Below are positions 1-6,620 of a stretch of DNA of 7,039 nucleotides, in pieces (positions within the stretch are counted from its first letter, which is position 1; each line of letters begins with the position of its first letter). Origin of the DNA: Oscillospiraceae bacterium (GTDB lineage Bacteria; Bacillota; Clostridia; Oscillospirales; Oscillospiraceae); contig JAEDFW010000092.1 in assembly GCA_016297855.1 (NCBI GenBank), positions 1 through 7,039 of the forward strand, read 5' to 3'. The notes under the pieces were generated by a model. It searched no databases. It was not told where the DNA came from and was given only the letters and a program-made list of their open reading frames with translations. Both the position numbers and the translations under genes were made by a program.

Positions 1-635
1 AATTTGCTGCCGTCGAGCGCCAGAATGCGTTTTTTCGCCGCACGGAGCATCGACTGTTTGGTCTGCGAGTGGAACTCACTCGAGTCTGTCACGCCGGCGT
101 CAAGATCAATCCCTTTGCAGGACATGATGACCTTGTCCACATGGAACATGGCGAGCGACTGCTGCGTCTGGCCACCGACCAGAGCCAAAGACTCGGGCTT
201 GAGCCGGCCGCCTGTCAGCATGATCGTCCAACCTTCGACGCCGGAGAGCTCAACCACCAGTTCCACCGAGTTTGTAATGACCGTCAGCGCCTTTTTTTCT
301 TTCAGTTTTTTGGCAATGTAGAGGCTGGTGGAACTGTCGTCGATCATCAGATGGTCGCCGTCTTCCACAAGATCACAGACCAGCGTTGCGATCGCGTTCT
401 TGGCTTCCACATTTGTTTTGTTGCGGATCGTATAGGACAAATCTGTTTTGGTGCTGTTGCCCCAAATGGCGCCGCCGTAGGTTTTGGTGGCATAGCCCTC
501 TTTTTCCAGCTTGTCAAGATCGCGGCGGATGGTCTCCTCGGTCACGTTGTAGTGTAGGGCAAGTTCACTGACCAGTACACGCTGCTCGGCGCGGAGCTTG
601 GCAAGTATTTCATTTTTCCGTTCGATAGCCAGCAT
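1..635 (-). CDS. DeoR/GlpR-family transcriptional repressor (C-terminus beyond left edge)
   Basis: The family consists of DNA-binding repressors whose C-terminal domain senses a phosphorylated sugar or related metabolite. 211 residues are visible of a usual length near 250. Residues 1-57 form the DeoR-type winged helix-turn-helix (begins MLAIERKNEILAKL, with VTEETIRRDLDKLEKEG holding the conserved RRDL recognition helix). Residues from about 75 form the DeoRC sensor domain: MIDDSSTSLYIAKKL, LTVITNS, LTGGRL, then CKGID..GVTDSSE and the LALDGSK strand close to the edge. The ATG is preceded by AGGAAG at 644-649 with 8 bases spacing; in-frame TTG and GTG codons just upstream are poorer choices. 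It is transcribed away from the acyltransferase operon, from its own promoter at 687-715. DeoR genes usually control adjacent carbohydrate genes, so targets may lie left of the window or be the divergent operon; the effector cannot be read from the sequence. Family call is firm. Confidence 0.93.
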   Translation of the reverse strand, partial: MLAIERKNEILAKLRAEQRVLVSELALHYNVTEETIRRDLDKLEKEGYATKTYGGAIWGNSTKTDLSYTIRNKTNVEAKNAIATLVCDLVEDGDHLMIDDSSTSLYIAKKLKEKKALTVITNSVELVVELSGVEGWTIMLTGGRLKPESLALVGGQTQQSLAMFHVDKVIMSCKGIDLDAGVTDSSEFHSQTKQSMLRAAKKRILALDGSK

Positions 636-686
636 GAGCAACACTTCCTGTAAATGATAAAATGAAAAACCACATAAAACAACATT

Positions 687-715
687 AGTATATCATGCGG
701 CCGGCAAGAAAGCAA
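687..715 (-). promoter_or_regulatory. Sigma-A-like promoter for the deoR-family gene
   Basis: On the minus strand a TTGCTT -35 box (710-715) and a TATACT -10 box (687-692) are 17 bases apart, and the -10 carries an extended TGn element (TGA directly before it). Transcription should start near 680, giving a leader of about 45 bases to the ATG at 635. Just upstream of the -35 lie a GCAAA-GT-TTTGC dyad (716-727) and an overlapping TTGCGCAA palindrome (724-731), which could bind a regulator but have no further support. Confidence 0.6.
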
Positions 716-822
716 GCAAAGTTTTGCGCAATGTGCCGCGAGCAGTGCGACATACCGCAAGCGGCGCTGGCATAGGGTAAAGGCGGGGAAGAACCTTTAG
801 AAAAAAATAAGTCGAAAAAAGG

Positions 823-836
823 AGAAAGCGCTTGCA
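823..836 (+). promoter_or_regulatory. cre/LacI-type operator-like site over the acyltransferase promoter
   Basis: The 14 bases AGAAAGCGCTTGCA match the Gram-positive catabolite-responsive element consensus TGWNANCGNTNWCA except at positions 1 and 12. The centre AAGCGCTT (826-833) is a perfect palindrome, as in operators of LacI/CcpA-family regulators. The site overlaps the -35 box at 832-837, which is a position for repression. Which regulator binds, CcpA or a local LacI-family protein, cannot be told. Such short matches also occur by chance. Confidence 0.45.
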
Positions 837-860
837 AAAAGAGGGAACGTCTGCTAAATT
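832..860 (+). promoter_or_regulatory. Predicted promoter of the acyltransferase operon
   Basis: TTGCAA (832-837) and TAAATT (855-860) are separated by 17 bases, and TGC directly before the -10 gives an extended -10 element. Each hexamer matches 4 of 6 consensus bases. The start of transcription would be near 867, with a leader of roughly 43 bases before the ATG at 910. The rest of the 636-909 spacer has an AT-rich tract at 798-820 and small inverted repeats (for example CCGC-AA-GCGG, 755-764), but no gene I can support. Confidence 0.5.
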
Positions 861-909
861 AGGAAATGCATGAATTATGTAAATCATCTGTATCCGGAGT
901 GCTGTGCCG

Positions 910-2322
910 ATGGTATTTTCAAACCTTATTTTTCTATACCTGTTTTTGCCGGTTTGTCTGCTTTTATACTTCCTGTGCAGAAGCACGATCAGTAAAAATG
1001 CGGTCTTAATTGTATTCAGCCTGTTTTTTTATGCCTGGGGAGAGCCGCTGTACGTATTTCTGATGATCGGTATGGCGGCGGCGAACTGGGGATTCGGCTT
1101 GTGGATGGGGATGGCAGGCCGGCAGAAGTTGAAACTTCTAATTTCTGTTATTGTGAACCTCGGCTGTCTGGCAGTTTTCAAGTATTCGGGTTTTCTTGTG
1201 GAAAACTTCAACGCGCTGTTCAGCACGTCGCTTGCTGTACCGCAGATTGCGCTGCCTATCGGCATTTCATTCTATACCTTTCAGGCGCTTTCATATGTGA
1301 TCGACGTCTATCGCGGTCAGGTCGGCGTGCAGCGCTCATACTGGCGGTTTTTGCTGTATGTGAGTCTATTCCCGCAGCTCATCGCCGGGCCGATTGTGCG
1401 CTACAGCGACGTGGAACAGCAGATCGAAAAGCGCACGTCCTGCCGTGAGGATATTTTTTACGGTATGACGCGCTTCTGCATTGGCCTTGGTAAAAAGGTA
1501 CTGTTGGCCGACGGCGCCGGAAAGATCGCCAGCCAGATTCTGGACGGGCAGCTCTCGTCAGCCACGACGCTTGGCATTTGGCTGGGCGTGCTGCTGTTTG
1601 CGTTTCAGATCTACTTTGACTTTTCCGGTTATTCCGATATGGCGATCGGGCTCGGCAGGATATTCGGCTTCAAGTACCCTGAGAACTTCAATCTGCCGTA
1701 TATTTCGCGTTCGATTACGGAGTTCTGGCGCAGATGGCACATTTCACTCAGCAGCTTTTTCCGTGACTATGTCTATATTCCGCTTGGAGGCAATCGCCGG
1801 CATGTGTATCTGAATTTGCTGGTGGTCTGGTTCCTTACGGGCTTATGGCACGGTGCAAGCTGGAACTTCGTGTTATGGGGCATGTATTTCTTCGTGCTTT
1901 TGTGCATAGAGCGGCTTTTCAAGCGCCAGATCAAGCGCGTGCCTGTGGCCGTCCGCCAGCTTGTGACGCTGTTTCTGGTTGTTATCGGCTGGAATATCTT
2001 TTACTTTACCGATGCTTCAAGACTGGGGCAGAGCTTTGCAGTGCTTTTTGGCTTCTCTGGCGCGGGCTTTTCCAGCGAGACGACTTCCATTATGCTTGTG
2101 AACAATCTGCCGCTGCTCATCACCTGCATCATCGGCAGCACACCGCTGCCGCAGATGATCGGCAATGCGTTCGGTATGCTCTGTGCCGGGAAAGATCACG
2201 AAGGACCCAGACAGAAGGTGTATGTGTTTGTGACGTATGCGTTCGATCTGGCGCTGTTGGCGCTGTGCACGATCTCACTGGTGGGAACGTCGTATAACGC
2301 ATTTTTGTATTTCCGGTTCTAA
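910..2322 (+). CDS. AlgI-like MBOAT-family membrane O-acyltransferase
   Basis: A 470-residue polytopic membrane protein of the MBOAT family, in the AlgI/DltB/PatA branch that moves acetyl (or other acyl) groups across the membrane for O-acylation of extracellular polymers. Family blocks in order: the N-terminal MVFSNLIFLYLFLP; PIGISFYTFQALSYVIDVYRG (116-136); FPQLIAGPIVRY (154-165); DFSGYSDMAIGLGRIFGFKY (237-256); EFWRRWHISLSSFFRDYVYI (271-290) with conserved His277; and LTGLWHGASWNFVLWG (309-324) with the catalytic His314. The length is normal. The ATG at 910 follows CGGAG at 895-899 with 10 bases spacing and gives the standard family N-terminus; a GTG at 904 would leave only 4 bases. It is first in an operon with the DHHW gene, starting 13 bases after this stop. 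The acyl donor and target polymer are unknown; acetylation is the family default. A DltB role in teichoic acid D-alanylation is unlikely because no dltA or dltC is seen nearby. Confidence 0.93.
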   Translation: MVFSNLIFLYLFLPVCLLLYFLCRSTISKNAVLIVFSLFFYAWGEPLYVFLMIGMAAANWGFGLWMGMAGRQKLKLLISVIVNLGCLAVFKYSGFLVENFNALFSTSLAVPQIALPIGISFYTFQALSYVIDVYRGQVGVQRSYWRFLLYVSLFPQLIAGPIVRYSDVEQQIEKRTSCREDIFYGMTRFCIGLGKKVLLADGAGKIASQILDGQLSSATTLGIWLGVLLFAFQIYFDFSGYSDMAIGLGRIFGFKYPENFNLPYISRSITEFWRRWHISLSSFFRDYVYIPLGGNRRHVYLNLLVVWFLTGLWHGASWNFVLWGMYFFVLLCIERLFKRQIKRVPVAVRQLVTLFLVVIGWNIFYFTDASRLGQSFAVLFGFSGAGFSSETTSIMLVNNLPLLITCIIGSTPLPQMIGNAFGMLCAGKDHEGPRQKVYVFVTYAFDLALLALCTISLVGTSYNAFLYFRF

Positions 2323-2327
2323 GGAGG
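2322..2327 (+). promoter_or_regulatory. Ribosome binding site that fixes the DHHW-gene GTG start
   Basis: AGGAGG begins at the last base of the upstream TAA stop and lies 8 bases before GTG at 2336. This perfect site decides the start and argues against the in-frame codons inside the acyltransferase gene. Confidence 0.85.
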
Positions 2328-2335
2328 AGTGTGTC

Positions 2336-3790
2336 GTGAAAAAGATCTATACCATCCTCCTGTCTGTGGCGCTGGCGGCCATGCTGCTGGTGGGGCTGAT
2401 CTCCCTGGTGGACAAGGATCCGACAAGATCGGAGTCGGAAAACCGGGAGCTGGCAAAGAAACCGAAGTTCTCACTCTCCGCGCTTTTTGACGGCAGCTAT
2501 ATCCCGGCGCTTGAGACGTACTACGCTGACACCTTTCCCATGCGCGAGACGCTGCTTGCAGCCAACCGGACGCTGAACAAATTCTATTACTATTCCGGCA
2601 GCGGAGAGGATACTGTGCTTGTCATCAGCGGCAATACCGGCGCGGAACAGGGCGGCCAGTCGCTCGACAGCGTGCTGCAGCAGACACCCGATGTGACGCA
2701 GAAGCAGGATACGACCGATGATGAGACGCAGCAGCCCGGGATAGCGGCCAGCGGTGAGCAGGCGGCACCAGACGGCGAGGAGATGCCGGAAACGCCGGAG
2801 CAGATGCCGGATGAACCGAAGCAAGAGGAGATTCCGCCGCTGGACAATCCGGATGAGTCCGAGGCCAGTTATGCAGGAAACGTCATTCTCGTCGGCACGC
2901 GCGCGATGGAGATCCCGACGGCGCTTGACGATGTGATCACGTCCTACGCCGGCGCAGTCAACAACCTCGCTGCGGCAATGCCTGAGGGCACGCGCACCAT
3001 TTCACTTCTGACGTGCAACGGCGGTGAGTTCTATTCGCCAGAGAGCATGCACACGGGTCTGCACAGCCAGAAGGAGATGATCCAGCGCTGCTACGATCAG
3101 ATGGCGGAGGATATCATCACGGTTGACGCGTGTACCGCACTGCGCGCCCACACGGATGAATACATCTTCTTCCGCACCGACCACCACTGGACGCAGTTGG
3201 GCGCGTATTACGCCTACACCGCTTTCTGTGAGGCAGCCGGGTTTGAAGCAGTGGAGCTTTCGGAGTTTGAGACGGGGCGGTATGACACATTTCTGGGCTC
3301 GATGTATACATTCACCTCTGGTTATCCGCAGAACCAGACGCTGAAGGACAATCCCGATTATCTGGACTACTACCTGCCGGTCGTTGAGACGCACGCAAAA
3401 TACTATGCGAACGCGGAACTGCAAAACGGCGTACCGGTAAGCGTGGTATATACGAAGCTCGACAATTCGGTCTCCAACAAGTATCTTTGCTTCATCGGCG
3501 GCGATACGCCGGTGTGCGTGATCGAGACGGATGTGGAGAACGGTCCGACATGCATCATGCTCAAGGAGTCCTACGGCAATGCTTTTGCGCCGTTTTTGAC
3601 CAGCCACTACAGCAAGATCATTGTTATCGACCCGCGCGAGTTTAATCGAGACGGCAAGCCCTCTCTCGATCTGGCCGCATTTGCTTCTGAGCAGCAGATC
3701 GATGATCTGATCGTCATCAATTATCCCTACATGATCAACAGCAGCTACTATGTCAGCTGGCTCAACCGTCTGGTTGGAGCGGACGAGTAA
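2336..3790 (+). CDS. Membrane-anchored DHHW-family (AlgJ/AlgX-like SGNH) protein
   Basis: A 484-residue protein, probably the extracytoplasmic acyl-transferring partner of the preceding MBOAT protein. Residues 5-25 form a hydrophobic signal anchor after MKK. SESENRELAKKPKFSLSALF (32-51) and YYADTFPMRETLLAANR (62-78) are the usual N-terminal blocks. The naming motif is in FFRTDHHWTQLGAYYAY (278-294), and LKESYGNAFAPFL is at 409-421. By comparison with AlgJ/AlgX, Asp282, His284 and Ser412 would be the SGNH-type catalytic triad; that assignment is inference. Residues 100-178 are a low-complexity linker rich in Glu, Asp, Pro and Gln, between the membrane-proximal part and the catalytic domain that resumes at GNVILVGTRAMEI (181-193). 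The start is GTG, set by AGGAGG at 2322-2327 with 8 bases spacing, which overlaps the last base of the acyltransferase stop codon; longer readings begin inside the previous gene and lack a ribosome site. The tight spacing implies co-transcription and possibly coupled translation. The family is confident, the acetyl-transfer role likely, the substrate unknown. Confidence 0.92.
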   Translation: MKKIYTILLSVALAAMLLVGLISLVDKDPTRSESENRELAKKPKFSLSALFDGSYIPALETYYADTFPMRETLLAANRTLNKFYYYSGSGEDTVLVISGNTGAEQGGQSLDSVLQQTPDVTQKQDTTDDETQQPGIAASGEQAAPDGEEMPETPEQMPDEPKQEEIPPLDNPDESEASYAGNVILVGTRAMEIPTALDDVITSYAGAVNNLAAAMPEGTRTISLLTCNGGEFYSPESMHTGLHSQKEMIQRCYDQMAEDIITVDACTALRAHTDEYIFFRTDHHWTQLGAYYAYTAFCEAAGFEAVELSEFETGRYDTFLGSMYTFTSGYPQNQTLKDNPDYLDYYLPVVETHAKYYANAELQNGVPVSVVYTKLDNSVSNKYLCFIGGDTPVCVIETDVENGPTCIMLKESYGNAFAPFLTSHYSKIIVIDPREFNRDGKPSLDLAAFASEQQIDDLIVINYPYMINSSYYVSWLNRLVGADE

Positions 3791-3792
3791 AT

Positions 3793-3830
3793 AAAAAATC
3801 TGCAAGGCCGGATGGCCTTGCAGATTTTTT
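3793..3830. terminator. Bidirectional intrinsic terminator between convergent genes
   Basis: The arms 3793-3809 and 3814-3830 are perfect reverse complements over 17 bp around a four-base GGAT loop. The core is TCTGCAAGGCC/GGCCTTGCAGA, flanked by A6 on the left and a T run on the right, so a hairpin followed by a U tract forms in both directions. It starts two bases after the DHHW-gene stop and its right edge touches the kinase stop codon (3830-3832). It should end both transcripts and limit antisense read-through. Confidence 0.93.
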
Positions 3831-6559
3831 TAATTCTCGATCGGGATCTCTTTTTCCGCTGCGAGCTGGCGGTTGAAGTAGATCTGCAGTGTGTAGGTTC
3901 CGGCGCGCTGCAGTGGGCTGGAAACCTCGCCGACGAACAGACTGTTGTTCCACATCTCGTCCCAGACGGCGCTGGTGTGCACCCAGCTGAGCAGCTTCCC
4001 GTCTGCATCGCGCAGGACGATGTCGATGCCGACTTCATCCGTACTGGATTCCAGTTTGTTGATGGTCTGCACGGCAAAGGCGATCTTCTCGTCAGTTTTG
4101 AACGAGTTGCGCGATTTGGTTAGATTGAGGTATGTCCAATCTTCCTGCTCAGGGCACAGGAACAGACCCACATAGACGTTCTTGAAGCCATACGACGTAA
4201 AGGCTTTGGCCGCTTCGGTCGTAAAGGTGATTGTGGTGTCCGCGCCTTCCAGCTTTTCACCGCTCTTGAGCGCGATCGTTGCAGTGTAGGTTGTGTCGGG
4301 CAACAGATCATCCGGCAGAATACTGACAGGAGCTTCGCTGCCGAGCACTTCAACAGTGGATAGCCAATCGGTGCTTCCGGCAAGATCCGCAGGGCCATAG
4401 TTGATGATCCATATGTCCTCGGCGGGATCTGCCTCACAAATCCAGTGCAGATCGATGCCGCCTTCTTCAGTGGGATCGGCCGTAAAGGATTCGAGCACGG
4501 TGACGGTGGGTACAAAGCTGGTCTCAACCGGCTGCAGCATGGTCGGCGCGGAGATGGTAACGGTGTATGTCTCGCCGGAGGTCAGCCCTTCGAACGTGAT
4601 GGTAGACGCCGAGACGATCTGCGTGTCTGTATAGCCATCGGTGCCGGAGATGGTGACCGTCCAGGCCTCAGGCTCGTCGCCAGTGAACGGCCATGACAAG
4701 ATTGCTGTCGAGCTGGAGAGCGCAACTTTGATGGACTCGATATCCACGCTCGGTACGGTGGAGAAACTGGTGCTGACCTGACCGATGAGGCTGGTTCCTT
4801 CAGGCTCAAGCAGCTCAAAGGTGTAAGTGGTGCCGGACTGCAGGCCCGCGATTGTGGTGGAGTGACCGCTGAAGGTGCTCGTCTTTTCTTCCGTGCCGTC
4901 AGCAAAGTAGCGAACCGTCCATACGCCGGGGTCTGGTCCATCCTTGATGATGAGGTTGAGCTCAGCTTGCGTGACGGATACGGGCGTAGCCGTAAAGCTC
5001 AGGATGTCGGTCTGGGCAAGGGTGCTGGCCGCGAGTGTATACGAGCCGGTCAGCTTTTTGCCGTCTTCCGCTTCAACAGTCACGGTATACTGCGTACCTG
5101 GAACAAGCGAATCAAACAGAATCTGCTCACCGGAAACGTAGCTGCGGCGGATGGTGTTGCCATAGGCATCGGAGCAGATGACGCCGAACGAGCCGTCCTC
5201 CTCGGATGAGTCGACCTCAACGGTGATCGAATCAGAGCTGCGGCTGACAAGTGAAATGCTGTTAATGTGGATGCTGGCCGGTGCGATGACGAAGAAGTAG
5301 ACAAGCGCCGCCGCCGCAATGAGCAGCACCGCCAGTGTGGCTGCGAGCGGAATCCAGCGGTTTTTGGGCTTGCGCCGGCGTTTTGCGGGCGATTCCACAG
5401 GAATTTCATCCTCATCGTCGGAATGCTCCAGTGAGTTCGAGATGTCAGGCAGCTTCTCACCCGCCATATCCCGGTGTACCGAGTCAATGATGGCATTCAG
5501 CATCTGTGTGTCAGGCGAGAAGTTCTCCTTGAAATCATCACTCATGGCGTCGGTGTCTGCGAACTGCACCGGCTCGACCGGTTCGGGCTCTTCATTGGGG
5601 TCGATCGGTTCAAAATCGGCCACAATGGGCGGCACGATGAGCGTATCTTCGAGCTGATTGCGCTTCATGTACTCACAAAGTGCAGTTTTAAACTCGTCCG
5701 GCGTCTGATAGCGGTCCTCCGGCTTGAATGCGCAGGCTTTGAGAATGATCTCGGTCAGCTCGTAGTCGGCGTACATTGGAGCAGGAAGGGCTTCGCCTGT
5801 GACGCGGCGCTTGTCTGCGGCCCGGGCAGACGTTTTCTCGTCCTCAAAGGGTCCGTGGTTGCCGTTGTAGATGCGGTAGAGAATGAGACCCACGGAGTAG
5901 ATGTCGGTCGTTGGTTCAATCGAGCCGACCAGATCAAACAGCTCCGGCGCGGAGTAAGAGCTGAGCATATGCTCAGGCATCGAGCAGTACTTGAGTTCGC
6001 TGATCTTCGCAATGCCGAGGTCGCCAAGCACAAAATGCCCCTGCGGGCTGAGGTAGATGTTGGGCGGCTTTACGTCACGGTGGATCAGTCCTGCAGCGCG
6101 CAGATCAATGAGTGCGTTGCAAAGATCCATCCCAAGGTTGACTGCGCAAAGGTGCGTCATGGCATTGTCGGAAAGATAGTCGACCAGCGTCTTTCGCTGC
6201 TCGGCCAGCAGATACACGTCATAGCCGATGGCGTCCTGCTTGGGTTCAATCTGATAGCTGCGGTAGCAAGCCAGATTCGGGCTTGAGGATATGGACTCGA
6301 GCGTTTCCAGTTCAGTTCTGTAGTCGGATACGACCTGTTCGTAATACTTCTGCGCGTCCTCTTTCGTAGCAGCCGCGCCTGTAAAGAGCAGCGCATCAAC
6401 CTGCTTCTGCGATTCCGGAACAGAAATGTGTTTTAGAATATAGCATTGGCCGGATCTTGTGCTACGGACAACATAGACAGACGTGCCGCCGCGCTCGCTG
6501 AGACAGCTGACGAGCTCCATATTGGACAGCAGTGGCGATATAAGCTTGAGTTCTGCCAA
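3830..6559 (-). CDS. Transmembrane Ser/Thr protein kinase with FnIII-like extracellular repeats
   Basis: A 909-residue eukaryotic-type (Hanks) receptor kinase. Residues about 13-300 are the kinase domain: Lys43 (YILKHI), probable helix-C Glu83, catalytic loop LIHRDVKPPNIYL (158-170) with Asp162 and Asn167, metal-binding Asp180 in GDLGIAK, SAPEL (203-207), and Asp219 in TTDIYSVGLILYRIY. All key catalytic residues are present, but the nucleotide loop is LSERGGTSVY (20-29), lacking the first two usual glycines, and the activation segment has Ser but no Thr. Residues 315-385 are an acidic linker, 393-401 a basic cluster (KRRRKPKNR), and 402-425 the only membrane segment, so the C-terminus is outside. 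Residues 428-784 hold about four FnIII-like repeats, each with a strand like PGTQYTVTV, SGTTYTFEL, SGETYTVTI or PDTTYTATI, three preceded by a Trp-containing strand (VWTVRY, AWTVTI, IWIINY). Residues 785-909 are a further beta-rich domain I cannot name. PASTA repeats of PrkC/StkP are absent. Likely a surface-sensing kinase; ligand and targets unknown. TTG at 6559 is preferred over ATG at 6577 (six residues longer). Confidence 0.92.
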   Translation of the reverse strand: MAELKLISPLLSNMELVSCLSERGGTSVYVVRSTRSGQCYILKHISVPESQKQVDALLFTGAAATKEDAQKYYEQVVSDYRTELETLESISSSPNLACYRSYQIEPKQDAIGYDVYLLAEQRKTLVDYLSDNAMTHLCAVNLGMDLCNALIDLRAAGLIHRDVKPPNIYLSPQGHFVLGDLGIAKISELKYCSMPEHMLSSYSAPELFDLVGSIEPTTDIYSVGLILYRIYNGNHGPFEDEKTSARAADKRRVTGEALPAPMYADYELTEIILKACAFKPEDRYQTPDEFKTALCEYMKRNQLEDTLIVPPIVADFEPIDPNEEPEPVEPVQFADTDAMSDDFKENFSPDTQMLNAIIDSVHRDMAGEKLPDISNSLEHSDDEDEIPVESPAKRRRKPKNRWIPLAATLAVLLIAAAALVYFFVIAPASIHINSISLVSRSSDSITVEVDSSEEDGSFGVICSDAYGNTIRRSYVSGEQILFDSLVPGTQYTVTVEAEDGKKLTGSYTLAASTLAQTDILSFTATPVSVTQAELNLIIKDGPDPGVWTVRYFADGTEEKTSTFSGHSTTIAGLQSGTTYTFELLEPEGTSLIGQVSTSFSTVPSVDIESIKVALSSSTAILSWPFTGDEPEAWTVTISGTDGYTDTQIVSASTITFEGLTSGETYTVTISAPTMLQPVETSFVPTVTVLESFTADPTEEGGIDLHWICEADPAEDIWIINYGPADLAGSTDWLSTVEVLGSEAPVSILPDDLLPDTTYTATIALKSGEKLEGADTTITFTTEAAKAFTSYGFKNVYVGLFLCPEQEDWTYLNLTKSRNSFKTDEKIAFAVQTINKLESSTDEVGIDIVLRDADGKLLSWVHTSAVWDEMWNNSLFVGEVSSPLQRAGTYTLQIYFNRQLAAEKEIPIEN

Positions 6560-6567
6560 ATACTTCG

Positions 6568-6574
6568 CCTCCTT
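6568..6574 (-). promoter_or_regulatory. Ribosome binding site supporting the kinase TTG start
   Basis: On the minus strand AAGGAGG lies 8 bases before an in-frame TTG at 6559-6557. An ATG at 6577-6575 sits directly before this site; it has no recognisable ribosome site and would lie only about 8 bases from the predicted transcription start. The TTG is therefore the more likely start. Confidence 0.7.
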
Positions 6575-6591
6575 CATGTATAGACGCTTTT

Positions 6592-6620
6592 ATTTTAGGC
6601 CATTTTCACGGAAAAAGCAA
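6592..6620 (-). promoter_or_regulatory. Sigma-A-like promoter for the kinase gene
   Basis: On the minus strand a TTGCTT -35 box (6615-6620) and a TAAAAT -10 box (6592-6597) are exactly 17 bases apart. The -35 box is identical to that of the deoR-family promoter. Transcription would start near 6585, leaving about 26 bases before the TTG start at 6559. Confidence 0.6.

Noticed and set aside
69..557. 162-codon plus-strand open frame opposite the deoR-family gene
   Set aside because: The minus-strand reading gives an uninterrupted DeoR family signature with a proper start, so this frame is a shadow.
735..765. GCCGC...GCGGC and CCGC-AA-GCGG inverted repeats in the first intergenic region
   Set aside because: The arms are only 4-5 bp in a GC-rich stretch, lie upstream of both predicted promoters, and have no U tract; chance is a sufficient explanation.
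904..909. GTG at 904 as the acyltransferase start
   Set aside because: It is only 4 bases from CGGAG, and the ATG at 910 gives the standard MVFS family N-terminus.
870..995. Short 41-codon reading frame overlapping the start of the acyltransferase gene, with AGGA 5 bases upstream of its ATG
   Set aside because: It lies in another frame inside a well-supported gene, its ATG is almost at the predicted transcription start, and its product shows no recognisable feature.
2237..2335. Longer N-terminus for the DHHW protein, starting inside the acyltransferase gene
   Set aside because: The extra residues are out-of-frame acyltransferase sequence, and the perfect AGGAGG before GTG 2336 gives a normal MKK signal anchor.
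3002..3805. 267-codon minus-strand open frame opposite the DHHW gene
   Set aside because: It is antisense to a clear gene, runs through the terminator hairpin, and its translation has no family motif.
5474..6286. 270-codon plus-strand open frame opposite the kinase gene
   Set aside because: It is the complement of conserved kinase-domain codons; the composition is that of a shadow frame and no motif is visible.
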